Counted from the first letter of the stretch, positions 41,765 through 52,564 are shown. The stretch is 64,000 nt of DNA from DATGPD01 sp031423015 (GCA_031423015.1 JANPER010000164.1:9164-73163), one strand, 5' to 3'. Numbers and translations: made by a program. Notes: generated by a model not told the origin, from the sequence alone.

Positions 41765-44422
41765 ATGAAGTCGGCGCCGACGCCGGGTAGCGCGCTCTCG
41801 CCAGCCATGGCGCAGTTCATGGCCTGCAAGCGCCAGCATCCCGACGCGCTGTTGTTCTTCCGGATGGGCGACTTCTACGAGTTGTTCTACGAGGACGCCA
41901 AGCTCGCGAGCCGCGCCATCGGGCTGACGCTCACCACACGCAGCAAGGGCGAAGATCCGATCCCGATGGCGGGCGTGCCGGTGCGCGCCGTCGACACCTA
42001 CCTCAAGAAGCTGGTGCAGGCGGGCTTCAAGGTGGCGATCTGCGAACAGATGCAGGACCCGCGCGAGGCCAAGGGCGTGGTCGAGCGGCAGGTGGTGCGC
42101 GTGGTGACGCCGGGCACGCTCACCGAAGATTCGTTGCTCGACGGCAAGCGCGCCAACTTCTTGGCGGCGGTCGTGGGCAGCGGCGCCGGCAGGGTCGCCG
42201 ACGGTGGGACCAGGGGTCGGGTCGGCATCGCGTGGGTCGAACTATCGACCGGTTCGTTCCAGGTGAACGAGTGCGGCAGCGAGCGCTTGAACGACGAACT
42301 CGAGCGCCTGGAGCCCGCCGAGGTGTTGGTGCCCGAGGGTTCGGAACTCGGCCCGCTCATCGACGGTGCGCGCGGCAAGGGTTGCGCCACGCCGCGGCCC
42401 GGCTTCGAGTTCGAGGCTGAGACCAGCGCGCGCGCGCTGCGCGAGTTCTTTGCCATGGCGTCGCTCGCGGGCTTCGGCCTCGACGACGTGCCGCTGGCGG
42501 TGCGCGCTGCCGGCGCGCTCATTCGCTATCTGCAGGCCACACAGCTCGCCGCGCTGCCCCACATCCAGCGCGTCGAGTTGTTTCAGCAAGGCAAGGTCAT
42601 GCTGCTCGACCGCGCCACGCGCGCGAGTCTCGAGTTGGTGGACACGATGCGCGGTAGCGCCGGCGTCGAGCGCGGCGCGTCGTTGCTGACGATCCTCGAT
42701 CGCACCTGCACGCCGATGGGCGCGCGCCTCCTGCGCGAATGGCTGCTGGCGCCGTTGGTCGACCTGCCGTCGATCACCGCCCGACACGACGCGGTAGCGG
42801 AGTTGTGTTCTGCCCCGGATCGGCTGGCGCGCGCGCGCGCCGAGCTGACCGAAGTGCTCGACCTGCAACGCCTCACCACGCGCGCGAGCTGCGGCCGCGC
42901 GCACGCGCGCGACCTCGTGGGGCTGAAACTGAGCCTGCAAAGGTTGCCCGCGGTGATCGAGGCGCTCGCTGGCATCGTGGACTCAATCGCGATCGCCAGC
43001 TTGCTCTGCAACCTGGACGCCCTCGACGACGTGGCGCGCGACATCGCCGCGACGCTGGTGGACGAGCCGCCGATCCCGGTGAAGGAAGGCGGCGTCATTC
43101 GCCCCGGTCATGCCAGCGACCTCGACCAGCTCATTGAGCTGGCGCGCGACAGCATGCAGTGGATGGCGCGCTTCCAGGCGCGCGAGATCGAGCGCACCGG
43201 CATCCAGAACCTCAAGGTCGGGTTCAACCGCGTGTTCGGCTACTACATCGAGATCACGCACGCCGGCGCGCGCGGCGGCGAGATCCCGCAGGACTACCAC
43301 CGCAAGCAGACCACCAAGAACTCGGAGCGCTACGTCACCGACGAGTTGAAGGTGTTCGAGACCAAGGTGCTGCAAGCCGACGAGCGCAGCAAGGCGCTGG
43401 AGTACGACCTGTTCGTGGCGCTGCGCGAACGCGTAGCGGCGGCAACGGCGCGCCTGCAAGCGACCGCGGTGCGCGTCGCCCAGCTCGACTGTCTGCTGAG
43501 CCTGGCGCACGTCGCCAAGGAGCGCGGCTACGCGCGGCCGACCCTCGACGACAGCCGGGTGCTGGCGATCCGCGACGGTCGGCATCCGGTGATCGAGGCG
43601 ACGCACGCCGTGGGCACGTTCGTGCCGAACGACACCGACCTCGACCCACCGCGGCGCAGCCTGTCGCTGCTGACCGGGCCGAACATGGCCGGCAAGTCGA
43701 CCTACATCCGGCAGAACGCGCTCATCGTGTTGATGGCGCAGATGGGCAGCTTCGTGCCGGCGAAGGAAGCGCGCGTCGGCCTGGTCGACCGCGTGTTCAC
43801 CCGCGTCGGCAGCGCCGACGACATCAGCCGCGGCGCGTCCACGTTCATGGTGGAGATGGTGGAGACCGCCAACATTCTGAACCACGCCACGCCGCGCAGC
43901 CTGGTGATCCTCGACGAGGTCGGCCGCGGCACCAGCACGTTCGATGGCCTGTCGCTGGCGTGGGCGATTGCCGAGGACCTGCACGACCGTGTCGGCTGCC
44001 GCGCGTTGTTCGCGACGCACTACCACCAGCTCACTGATTTGGCTGGCCCGGGCAAGGGGATCGTCAATCAGCGCGTGTCGGTGCGCGAGTGGGGCGAGGA
44101 GATCGTGTTCCTGCATCGCATCGAAGACGGCGGCACCGACCGCAGCTACGGCTTGCACGTCGCGCGCCTCGCCGGCATCCCGCGCCCGGTGATCGAGCGC
44201 GCGCGCACGGTGCTCGGCAAGCTGGAAGAAGAAGACGCCAAGGTCGCCGACGCGTTGCAGAGCACGGGGGCGCAAAAGCCCGGCAAGAAGCAGCAGCCGC
44301 TGTTCGAGTCACCGCGCGAGCGCGTGCTCAAGGAGATGGCGAAGGTGGATGTGAATGCGCTGACGCCGATGCAGGCGTTGCAGAAGGTGGCCGAGTGGGT
44401 GGAGGCGGCGAGGCGCGGTTGA
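41765..44422 (+). CDS. mutS: DNA mismatch repair protein MutS
   Basis: An 885-residue MutS1. The mismatch-wedging F-x-E is F37-Y-E39 in FFRMGDFYELFYEDA. Core, lever and clamp domains follow, and the ATPase has LLTGPNMAGKSTYIRQNALI (Walker A) and LVILDEVGRGTSTFDGLSLA (Walker B/signature), with LFATHYHQLTDL. A short C-terminal helix-turn-helix (VNALTPMQALQKVAEWVE) ends it. A GTG at 41744, overlapping the desulfurase stop, is an alternative start. No mutL is adjacent. Confidence 0.97.
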   Translation: MKSAPTPGSALSPAMAQFMACKRQHPDALLFFRMGDFYELFYEDAKLASRAIGLTLTTRSKGEDPIPMAGVPVRAVDTYLKKLVQAGFKVAICEQMQDPREAKGVVERQVVRVVTPGTLTEDSLLDGKRANFLAAVVGSGAGRVADGGTRGRVGIAWVELSTGSFQVNECGSERLNDELERLEPAEVLVPEGSELGPLIDGARGKGCATPRPGFEFEAETSARALREFFAMASLAGFGLDDVPLAVRAAGALIRYLQATQLAALPHIQRVELFQQGKVMLLDRATRASLELVDTMRGSAGVERGASLLTILDRTCTPMGARLLREWLLAPLVDLPSITARHDAVAELCSAPDRLARARAELTEVLDLQRLTTRASCGRAHARDLVGLKLSLQRLPAVIEALAGIVDSIAIASLLCNLDALDDVARDIAATLVDEPPIPVKEGGVIRPGHASDLDQLIELARDSMQWMARFQAREIERTGIQNLKVGFNRVFGYYIEITHAGARGGEIPQDYHRKQTTKNSERYVTDELKVFETKVLQADERSKALEYDLFVALRERVAAATARLQATAVRVAQLDCLLSLAHVAKERGYARPTLDDSRVLAIRDGRHPVIEATHAVGTFVPNDTDLDPPRRSLSLLTGPNMAGKSTYIRQNALIVLMAQMGSFVPAKEARVGLVDRVFTRVGSADDISRGASTFMVEMVETANILNHATPRSLVILDEVGRGTSTFDGLSLAWAIAEDLHDRVGCRALFATHYHQLTDLAGPGKGIVNQRVSVREWGEEIVFLHRIEDGGTDRSYGLHVARLAGIPRPVIERARTVLGKLEEEDAKVADALQSTGAQKPGKKQQPLFESPRERVLKEMAKVDVNALTPMQALQKVAEWVEAARRG

Positions 44423-44470
44423 GACGGGTTGCCAGACATCAAGGCATCACTTCTTGTATGCTCTGATGGC

Positions 44471-44722
44471 ATGCGGACGACTCTCAGCCTGGACGACGAT
44501 GTGGCGGCGCAATTGCGTAAGTACCAACAGGACCGCAAGCTCAGCTTCAAGTCGGCGCTGAACGAAGCGCTGCGCGTGGGACTGGCGCAAGCTAGGCACG
44601 GGCCGACGGGACGACGTAAGCGCTACCGTGTCCGCCCGGTGAACTTGGGACGGTGCCTGCTGCCGAGTCTTGACAACATCGCCGACGTACTGGCTCTCGT
44701 GGAAGGCGAGGATCACAAGTGA
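44471..44722 (+). CDS. VapB-type antitoxin
   Basis: An 83-residue protein whose N-terminus MRTTLSLDDDVAAQLRKYQQ is a ribbon-helix-helix-like DNA-binding unit, common in VapB antitoxins. The rest would bind the toxin. The start at 44471 is favoured over the in-frame ATG at 44429 because the conserved motif begins there, and TATGCT at 44457-44462 ends eight bases before it. The stop overlaps the toxin GTG. Confidence 0.85.
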   Translation: MRTTLSLDDDVAAQLRKYQQDRKLSFKSALNEALRVGLAQARHGPTGRRKRYRVRPVNLGRCLLPSLDNIADVLALVEGEDHK

Positions 44723-45150
44723 TCCTGGTCGACGCGAACCTCCTGATCTACGCCCACGTGCGTGACATGCCGGCGCATGCCGTCGCGAAGAACTGGCTCG
44801 AGGAACAACTGAATGGCAGGCAGCGCGTCGGACTGCCGTGGCCAACTCTGCTGGCCTTCTTGCGTCTAGTGACCAATCCTCGCGTGTTCGAGCGCGCGCA
44901 AAGCGTGGCCCGTGCATGGAAGCAAGTACAGGAATGGCTTGCCCACGATGTCGTGTGGGTTCCCGGTCCGGGCGAACAGCATCAAGCCATTCTTGCCACG
45001 TTGCTTCCGCGAACGGAAGGTACGCCAAAACTGATTCCCGACGCACACCTCGCTGCACTCGCTATGGAACACGGGCTCGAGCTCATGAGCGCCGATGGCG
45101 ACTTCGCACGCTTTCCCGGGTTGCGGTGGAAGAACCCAATCGCGACGTAG
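44719..45150 (+). CDS. VapC-type PIN-domain ribonuclease toxin
   Basis: A 143-residue PIN protein. The acidic residues are D5 in ILVDANLLIYAH, the aspartate in KLIPDAHLAALAM, and MSADGDFARFPGL at the end. The pattern (VDANLLIYA, WPTLLAFLRLVTNPR) matches the VapC branch acting on RNA. The GTG start overlaps the antitoxin stop by four bases (44719-44722). This is the second of three toxin-antitoxin pairs in the window. Confidence 0.88.
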   Translation: MILVDANLLIYAHVRDMPAHAVAKNWLEEQLNGRQRVGLPWPTLLAFLRLVTNPRVFERAQSVARAWKQVQEWLAHDVVWVPGPGEQHQAILATLLPRTEGTPKLIPDAHLAALAMEHGLELMSADGDFARFPGLRWKNPIAT

Positions 45151-45218
45151 CGTTGGCGGAACGTTGCCAAGAGCTTGCCGGCTGTGCCGGCTGAGTCTCG
45201 AATGGCAACGCATCTGTG

Positions 45219-46247
<1,029 letters not shown>

Positions 46248-46265
46248 TGACCGCCCCGTTCGCGG

Positions 46266-46319
46266 CCCCCAGTCGAGCACGTAGGTCTCGCCGAACGCGC
46301 CGACCATGACGTGACCAGG
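46266..46319 (-). pseudogene. Relic of a Ser/Thr protein kinase catalytic loop
   Basis: The minus strand from 46319 to 46266 reads R-P-G-H-V-M-V-G-A-F-G-E-T-Y-V-L-D-W-G. This mirrors the catalytic-loop-to-DWG segment of the intact kinase in this window (KPANVMIGAFGEVQVVDWG). Nothing else of a kinase is detectable on either side. The fragment abuts and partly overlaps the palindrome at 46316-46346. It looks like the residue of a deleted or recombined kinase gene. Confidence 0.6.
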
Positions 46320-46346
46320 ACGAATGTGTCTGACACATTCGTCCTG
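46316..46346. terminator. Perfect 31-base palindrome between convergent genes
   Basis: Arms caggacgaatgtgtc and gacacattcgtcctg (15 bases each) are exact reverse complements around a single t. The right arm ends at the base before the stop (46347-46349) of the minus-strand gene, and the left side is 68 bases past the EEP stop. It is well placed as a bidirectional terminator. The gtgtctgacac core also resembles mobile REP-like palindromes seen in other genomes (from memory). Confidence 0.6.
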
Positions 46347-47060
46347 CTAGGCCGGTTCCCACAGGATGAACTTGTACATCGGCAGCAGCGCGAGCAGCGA
46401 CTGCACGAGCCAGTCGGGCGCCTCCATCCCCATCGCCAGCGCGTCTTCTTGCGGCAGCTCGCGCACCACGTGCAGCCAGTGGTTGCCCGGCGTGTAGTAG
46501 CCGAACATGTCTTTGAGGTCAGAGACCTTCGCCGAGCCGGCCCAGTGCACGTTCTTCCAGTCGTGTAGGCGCAGGCCGAAGCCCTTGGGGAGCGCGTTCA
46601 GCATCGCGGCCCACGCCGCCAATCCTTCGGGCTTGGCCACCTTCTTCTTCAGATGCTCCCCGTCCCACCACGCCTGCGGGTGCACGCGCAACGCCGCCTC
46701 AACCACTTGGTTGTCGATGCTCACCTCGAGCACGGTCTGGATGTAGTGCGTCTCAGCGTCCTTGCCGAGGGCCTCGCCGAAGAAGCTCGCCAGCTTCTTG
46801 CGCTCCTTGTCCGAGCGGCACAGGTACGAGCGCTGATCGCGCACGCGATAGCTGTTGAACGTGTAGGGATGGTGTAGCCCCTCTTTGCCGGCCAGTTCGA
46901 CGCCCTGTTCCTTCGCCAACACCTTGGCGCGGTCGGCGATCTTCTTCAGCTTGCGCCGGATCGACAGCCGCAAGGCGTTGTATTCGTCGTCCTTTTGGCG
47001 GTGCGGCTCGAACGCGAGGAAGTCGCGCTGCAGGAACGGGTCAAGCGTCGTGGTCGTCAT
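46347..47060 (-). CDS. Conserved-looking cytosolic protein of unknown function
   Basis: A 237-residue protein without signal peptide or membrane segments. It starts MTTTTLDPFLQRDFLAFEPH, followed by a basic helical region (SIRRKLKKIADRAKVLAKEQ), and ends LLALLPMYKFILWEPA. GYYTPGNHWLHVVREL and YTFNSYRVRDQRSYLC are notable but unassigned. It is divergent from the outer-membrane-like gene (47 bases between starts). An alternative start at 47096 adds 12 residues. Family not recognised. Confidence 0.6.
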   Translation of the reverse strand: MTTTTLDPFLQRDFLAFEPHRQKDDEYNALRLSIRRKLKKIADRAKVLAKEQGVELAGKEGLHHPYTFNSYRVRDQRSYLCRSDKERKKLASFFGEALGKDAETHYIQTVLEVSIDNQVVEAALRVHPQAWWDGEHLKKKVAKPEGLAAWAAMLNALPKGFGLRLHDWKNVHWAGSAKVSDLKDMFGYYTPGNHWLHVVRELPQEDALAMGMEAPDWLVQSLLALLPMYKFILWEPA

Positions 47061-47107
47061 GATCGAAGAGGCGGCTACGAGACGCGAAGCTATCATCCGA
47101 CCCTCGC

Positions 47108-47908
47108 ATGCGGCTACATCTCAGCGTCGTCCTTCTCGCAAGCTGTAGCTCATGGCCGGGGCTCGACCGCCCGCAGGTCGACGCCGGCGCCTACCTGGCG
47201 CTCTACGAACTGCGCGGCCGCGTCCGTATGGACTCCAACGTCGGCGGGGTGATTCAGAGCAACCCCGGCATGGACGTGCAGACCTTCGGCGCCGGCGAGC
47301 GCGACGACGACGTCGGCGGCTACATCACGGTCGGCGACGGTTTCTCCGGCTTCGAGTTCAACTACTTCAAGCTGACCATGGAGGACAGCTCGCCGGGCAC
47401 GCTCACCTCGCCGTTCGGCTCGCTCGACGCCGGCGAGGTCGTGATCACCGAGGTCGAAATGGACGAGTGGCGGGCGCGCTACATCGCCAAGCTGTTCGAG
47501 CACACGTTTCCGAACCGACTGCGCATGGCGTTCGGCCTGGGCGGCGCCGTGGCGCACCGCGACTTGAAGTTCTTTCCCAAGCGGCAAGCCACCGGTGACG
47601 GCCAGATCCTGACCGCCAAGGACTACGGCCTCCCCTACGCCGCGGCGCGCTTGCGGGGCACGTATGGTCCGGTGAGTCTGAACCTCGATTGGGCCTACCA
47701 CATCGGCGTCGACTTCGGCGGCGACTTCGAGGGTCGCATGCAGGACATCGAGCTGATCGGCCGCTACGAGTTCGTGCGCCAGGACGTGACGCTGTTCGCC
47801 GGCTATCGCTACACCGAGCTACCAGCGGAGGGCCAAGAGAACGACTTGGAGTATCGCGCCGACCTTCGCCTCGAAGGCATCCAGCTCGGACTGCAGCTGC
47901 GATTCTGA
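47108..47908 (+). CDS. Outer-membrane beta-barrel-like protein
   Basis: A 266-residue protein with a short leader ending in a lipobox-like LLASC. The body has alternating beta strands with aromatic girdles (GFSGFEFNYFKLTMED, VSLNLDWAYHIGVDFGGDFE, DVTLFAGYRYTEL) and a terminal phenylalanine (LGLQLRF), typical of outer-membrane proteins. TATCAT at 47091-47096 lies 11 bases before the ATG. No specific family recognised. Confidence 0.7.
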   Translation: MRLHLSVVLLASCSSWPGLDRPQVDAGAYLALYELRGRVRMDSNVGGVIQSNPGMDVQTFGAGERDDDVGGYITVGDGFSGFEFNYFKLTMEDSSPGTLTSPFGSLDAGEVVITEVEMDEWRARYIAKLFEHTFPNRLRMAFGLGGAVAHRDLKFFPKRQATGDGQILTAKDYGLPYAAARLRGTYGPVSLNLDWAYHIGVDFGGDFEGRMQDIELIGRYEFVRQDVTLFAGYRYTELPAEGQENDLEYRADLRLEGIQLGLQLRF

Positions 47909-48137
47909 TCGACACAACTGCACGCGACAGCAACGCGCGGTCGACACCGCACGAACGTATGGGGCGAGCGGCGCATCTCCCGTTCGCCGCACCAAGTTGA
48001 GAACTTGCGGTGTTAGCGCCCGCCTGCAATCCAACCTCGGAGTAACGTATGGCGCCGTCTGCATCCGTGGACCTGCTCGCCTCGAACTCTCGATGGTGAC
48101 GGTCACACGCGGAGTCGATGGTCCCCTCCCCGACTCA

Positions 48138-48551
48138 ATGGCGGCTACCGCATCTCAGCCAGTTGTCCTCGTCGTCGACGACGAAGTCACCGTGCGCACC
48201 ACCGCGCGGGCGATCCTGCAGCGCGCGGGCTTTGCCGTGGAGGTGGCCGACGACGGCCGATCAGCCCTGGCGATCTTGGAAAAGCTGGGCGCGCGCGCTG
48301 CCGTCGTGGTGCTGGACTGGACGCTGCCAGACTCCCCGGGCAGCGCCATCCTCGCCGAGGTGCAGCGCGTGGCCCCGCACGCGACCGTGATCATCTCGAC
48401 TGGCTTCGGCCGCGAGGACGTCTTGCTCACGACGACCGAGAACAAGGGCGTGCGCTTCTTGGAGAAGCCCTACACCGCCGGCGCTCTGGTGAGCGCCGTG
48501 CGCGCGATCTTGGAAGACGGGCGCGCGAATGGGGTGTCGGCGCCGGGCTGA
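48138..48551 (+). CDS. Single-domain response regulator (CheY-like)
   Basis: A 137-residue receiver domain: acidic pocket D14-D15, phosphoacceptor D60 (VVVLDWTLPDSPG), T88 (VIISTG) and K110 (RFLEKPY). There is no output domain, so it must act through protein contacts. The ATG at 48138 gives a normal receiver N-terminus; a start at 48093 is possible. No histidine kinase is adjacent. Confidence 0.88.
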   Translation: MAATASQPVVLVVDDEVTVRTTARAILQRAGFAVEVADDGRSALAILEKLGARAAVVVLDWTLPDSPGSAILAEVQRVAPHATVIISTGFGREDVLLTTTENKGVRFLEKPYTAGALVSAVRAILEDGRANGVSAPG

Positions 48552-48742
48552 GGGTGGGGACTGCGTTGCGCAAGCCGACATCGGCCCACAAGCGCGCGGC
48601 CGAGGGCGCCCCGCTGCGGCCTGGCATCGCGTTGTTCCGTAGCGGGAATCTACGCTGGTGCCCTTCCTGCTCCCGTAGCGTCTGTCTTGTCGGCGCGCAA
48701 TCGAGCTACCATCTGGCTTGCTCCCGTCACGGCAACACCACC

Positions 48743-49783
48743 ATGCATGTCACCTCGCTTTCTGTCTTACTCGCTGTGGCCTCCGCGCTGGCCGCCGCGA
48801 TTCCCGCTGCGGCCCAGTCCACCACCCACTCGCTTTCGATCGGTGGTTCCGGCGCGCGCGGATGTCAAGGGTCGGCGGACCCGCCCCAGCTCTCGAACGG
48901 AACGCTCGCCACCGCGACCTTCGACTTCACCTACGACGCGCACACGCACGGGCTCGAACTCGTCGTCGCGAACACCTCGCCGGTGACGCTCGGAGTACCG
49001 AACCCGCTCATCACGCGCATCGCGTTCAACCTGCCACACCATGCGGTCGCCACCGTCACGCTGCTGTCGCAGACCGGCTCGGGCGGCGCGCATCCGGACT
49101 TCGATCTGCAGGACGATGCGGACGTGTTCGTACCGCCGAACCTCGGGGTCGCCTGCATGGGTGACTTTGGCGTGCTGCTGTCGGTCCACAACCACCAGGG
49201 CGGCATCGGCAATCCTTTGGCCGACACCTACGCGGCGCCGCCGGGCAGCGTGGTGATCGGGCCGGTCACGTTCCGCATGCGGCTCGATGGACCCGGCGTC
49301 GATTCGCTGAGCGCGCAGTCGATCGCGGTCGGCTTCTCGCGCTTCGCGCCCGCGGTTCAGGTCAACGCGGCGTGCAGGTTCCAAGGTGGTGGTCTGAACG
49401 GTGAAGGCAGCGGCTTCATCTCCAGCACAGTGGCCAATGTGGGCTGCCGGCCGAGCGGGTGGCTCACCGCCGCGCCGCGCATCGGCACGACCGTGGGCAT
49501 CTGCCTCAACGGCCAGCCGAGCTGTTCCGGCTGCTTCATCGGCTCGCTGTTCCCGGGACCGTCCATCGTCGGGCCGTTCCGCATCCCCATCGGCTTGCCG
49601 CTGCTGTTCGACTTCTTCATCCCGCCGCTGCCGCCGAACGCGCTCCTGTGCATTCGCTTCGACATCCCACTCGATCCAGGCCTGATCGGGCGCACGCTCT
49701 ACCTCGCGGTAGCCACGCCGGGGACCAGCCTCGACGATCTGGTGGACTTCTCACCGCGGGTGAACTTCACGTTCATCGACTGA
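48743..49783 (+). CDS. Secreted protein of unknown function
   Basis: A 346-residue protein with a clear signal peptide (LLAVASALAAAIPAAAQ). The mature part has paired cysteines (GCQGSADPP, GVACMGDF, SCSGCFIG) and is otherwise hydrophobic and beta-like, closing with PPLPPNALLCIRFDIPLD and VNFTFID. Cysteine pairing suggests an exported, disulfide-bonded protein. It converges on the kinase-FGE gene with 18 bases between stops. No family recognised. Confidence 0.65.
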   Translation: MHVTSLSVLLAVASALAAAIPAAAQSTTHSLSIGGSGARGCQGSADPPQLSNGTLATATFDFTYDAHTHGLELVVANTSPVTLGVPNPLITRIAFNLPHHAVATVTLLSQTGSGGAHPDFDLQDDADVFVPPNLGVACMGDFGVLLSVHNHQGGIGNPLADTYAAPPGSVVIGPVTFRMRLDGPGVDSLSAQSIAVGFSRFAPAVQVNAACRFQGGGLNGEGSGFISSTVANVGCRPSGWLTAAPRIGTTVGICLNGQPSCSGCFIGSLFPGPSIVGPFRIPIGLPLLFDFFIPPLPPNALLCIRFDIPLDPGLIGRTLYLAVATPGTSLDDLVDFSPRVNFTFID

Positions 49784-49801
49784 GCTGGGCCGCCGCGCGG
49801 T

Positions 49802-52564
49802 TCACAGCGAGCGCACACGCCGAGCCACGCGCACGCCGAGGTTGATGTCGCGCGTGCTGGCCAAGTCGAAGAAGCGGTAGGCCGACCGAGCGGCGCTGGC
49901 AGGGAAAGCAAAGCTCCCGCCGCGGCTGACTCGACGCTCGTTGTTGGCGTGCTGGTGCAGGCCGTCGCCTTCGCGCCGCGCGGACTCGTAGCTGCCGCTG
50001 CTGTCCTGGCACCACTCCCACACGTTGCCGTGCATGTCGAACAGGCCGAACGCGTTGGGCTTGAAGCTGCCGACCGGCGCATGCACCACGAAGCCGTCGT
50101 CGAAGTCGGGCTCGATCGTCCACTGCGTGCCCGCCTTCTGCGACGCTAGGTCAGCGAGGTTGGCGTAGCCGCGCAGCGCCGCGGGTTCGCTGCCGGTGCT
50201 CCACGGTGTCGTCGTGCCGGCGCGACACGAGTACTCCCATTGCGCTTCGGTCGCCAGGTCGAGTCCGTGCCGACGCAGCAGCTCGCTGCAATCCTCCCAG
50301 CTCACGCTCTCGACCGGGTTCGTGGGCGTGATCTCGTGTGAGCGGCCCGGTTTCGTGCCGGCCTTGTACGCGCTGGGCTCGCCGCCTTCGCTCAGCCGTC
50401 GCCACTGCGCTTGCGTCATCTCGTGCTTGGCGAGAAAGAACGCGCCCAGATCCACGCTGCGGCACGGCTTCTCTTGCGGCGTCGCACCGGGATCGTGGTT
50501 TTGTGCGTCAGGCGCGTCGCTCTGCGCGCCCATCACGAACGACCCAGGGGGAATCAGCACGAACACGAGGCCCGAGTCTTCGGTGATCTCGAGCTGGCGC
50601 GTCTCGGGGCTGCGCTGCGGGGTCGACTTGCCCGGCGTGCCCGACCGGAGATGCACGAACTCCCAGAGCCCGGAGGAAGGGTCGCGCCGCAGCGGCACGA
50701 GGTCGAGCTGCGGTTGCATGCGCAGGCCGCGATAGATCGGCAGCTCAGCGATGTCGGCGATCGCGGCCGCCCACTCGCGCGCGTACTTGTCCACAGTCTC
50801 GGCCTGCACGGCCTCGGCCCACTGCAGACGCCGCTCGACCGCCGCGAGCTGGCCCGTACCCGCCGCGCAGAACGCGCGCAGGTCGTCGATCAGCCGCGCG
50901 AGCGTGTCGTACAGGAACTGATCCGACTTCACCGCGAAGCGCGGGCCGTGTTCTTGGCTCGCCGGCTGCGACGGGGTAGCTGCCGACACGGCGCGACCGC
51001 GCAGCTCGGTCAGCGTCGACTCCAACTTGGGCAGCGCCGCGGCCAGCGGGCGCGCCTGGTTGTCCAGCCAGTCGCGCATGGCCCGCGCGCGTTCCGGCCA
51101 CGCGGGATACAGATCGACTTCAGCCGCGATCGCCTCGCGCAGTTTGACGACGTTGGCCAGCAGGTCGTAGTCGTCGAGCGCACGCCGCAGGGCGAGAGCT
51201 TTGTCGTCGGCTTCGGTACGCGCGGCGCGTTCGAGTTCCTGAGAACGTCGCGACTCGGCCGCGCGCTGATCCGCCAGCTCGCGCGCCCCGCGCTCCCCGT
51301 CTTGTGCCTGACGTGCCTGGTCGGCGGCTTGCTCCGCGCGCACGCGCTGGCCGTCGGCGTCGCGCCAAAAGACCAGCGAGACGACCAACGCGATGGCGAC
51401 CACCCCGCCCACCGCGACCGCCAGCTTCTGCGTCCGCTTGGCAGCGCGCGTGCGCACGCGCGCTTCCTGCAGGTTCTGCTCGACCGCGCTCAGATGCTTC
51501 TCCAGCCGCGTCGCAACCTCGGCGGCGCTGGCCGGACGATCCTTGGGTGCCGGCGACAGACACGCGCGCGCCAGCGTGACGACCGCTTCGTCGGCGCCGC
51601 AGCGTTGCAACCGCTGATGCGCGTCTTCCAGCTCGCCGCGCGCCGCCTTGCGGATCGTGTCGATCGTGTCGCCCACGTACGCTGGTTGCCCCGTGAGGAT
51701 CTCGCACAGGATCGAGCCGAGCGCGAACACGTCCGACCGTTCGTCCATGCTCTCGACTTGCCCGAGCGCTTGCTCCGGCGGCATGTAGGCCGGGGTGCCC
51801 ATGACCGACCCCACGAGCGACTTGGTGCCGTGCTCGCCGCTGCGCACCGTCTCGATGATGCTGACGTCGGGCTTGCTTGGTTTGTGTTTGGCGCGCTTCT
51901 CGTCGGCGACGCCGCCGACGTGCAGCACCTTGCCCATCCCCCAGTCGACCACCTGCACTTCGCCGAAGGCGCCGATCATCACGTTGGCGGGCTTGAGGTC
52001 GCGGTGGACGACGCCGCGCGCGTGCGCGTAGGCCATCGTCTGACACATCTGCAAGAAGACGCCGAGAAAGCGCATGCGCCCGGTCGCCGGATCGGCGCGC
52101 TCCGCCAACAGCGCCGCCAGCGTTCGCCCCTTGACCAGCTTCATCGCGAAGTACGGCTTGCCCCCCTCGAGCCCGAGGTCGTAGACCGGCACGACGCCTG
52201 GGTGCTGGAGTTGGCCACCGATCTGCGCCTCCTCGACGAAGCGTTGCAGAAGGTCCGGGTCGTCGCGGTACTTGTCGTGCAAGAACTTGAGCGCGACCTC
52301 GCGGCCGAGGTCGGCATCGAGCCCCTTGAACACCGTGCCGACGCCGCCGCGCGCGAGTTCGCCCTGCACGTAGTACTTGCCCGCGCGGTTGCTGACCCCT
52401 TGCCGCTCGGCGGTGCGTGGTAAGTGGATGGGGCTCGGCCCGGTCGACTCGTCGCGCAGCTGCACCCGCGGCCGGATCCCGGCGCGGGCGTGCAACACGT
52501 CGAGGACGGAGTCGCCCGGATTCGGACGCGCGGGATCGGGGGTTGGTGCGGCGGGGTCGTTCAT
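49802..52564 (-). CDS. Ser/Thr protein kinase fused to formylglycine-generating-enzyme-like domain
   Basis: A 920-residue protein. The kinase domain (about residues 65-345) has ARGGVGTVFKG, VALKFL with the ATP lysine, HRDLKPANVM and VVDWGMGK in place of DFG, then GTPAYMPPEQALG and DVFALGSILCEIL. A transmembrane helix follows (VAVGGVVAIALVVSLVFW), then a long charged coiled-coil region. The C-terminal FGE/SUMF1-like domain shows VLIPPGSFVMG, NPVESVSWEDCSELLRRHG, FGLFDMHGNVWEWCQD and VSRGGSFAF. Kinase-FGE fusions are typical of planctomycetes. The ATG at 52564 is chosen. Confidence 0.92.
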   Translation of the reverse strand: MNDPAAPTPDPARPNPGDSVLDVLHARAGIRPRVQLRDESTGPSPIHLPRTAERQGVSNRAGKYYVQGELARGGVGTVFKGLDADLGREVALKFLHDKYRDDPDLLQRFVEEAQIGGQLQHPGVVPVYDLGLEGGKPYFAMKLVKGRTLAALLAERADPATGRMRFLGVFLQMCQTMAYAHARGVVHRDLKPANVMIGAFGEVQVVDWGMGKVLHVGGVADEKRAKHKPSKPDVSIIETVRSGEHGTKSLVGSVMGTPAYMPPEQALGQVESMDERSDVFALGSILCEILTGQPAYVGDTIDTIRKAARGELEDAHQRLQRCGADEAVVTLARACLSPAPKDRPASAAEVATRLEKHLSAVEQNLQEARVRTRAAKRTQKLAVAVGGVVAIALVVSLVFWRDADGQRVRAEQAADQARQAQDGERGARELADQRAAESRRSQELERAARTEADDKALALRRALDDYDLLANVVKLREAIAAEVDLYPAWPERARAMRDWLDNQARPLAAALPKLESTLTELRGRAVSAATPSQPASQEHGPRFAVKSDQFLYDTLARLIDDLRAFCAAGTGQLAAVERRLQWAEAVQAETVDKYAREWAAAIADIAELPIYRGLRMQPQLDLVPLRRDPSSGLWEFVHLRSGTPGKSTPQRSPETRQLEITEDSGLVFVLIPPGSFVMGAQSDAPDAQNHDPGATPQEKPCRSVDLGAFFLAKHEMTQAQWRRLSEGGEPSAYKAGTKPGRSHEITPTNPVESVSWEDCSELLRRHGLDLATEAQWEYSCRAGTTTPWSTGSEPAALRGYANLADLASQKAGTQWTIEPDFDDGFVVHAPVGSFKPNAFGLFDMHGNVWEWCQDSSGSYESARREGDGLHQHANNERRVSRGGSFAFPASAARSAYRFFDLASTRDINLGVRVARRVRSL

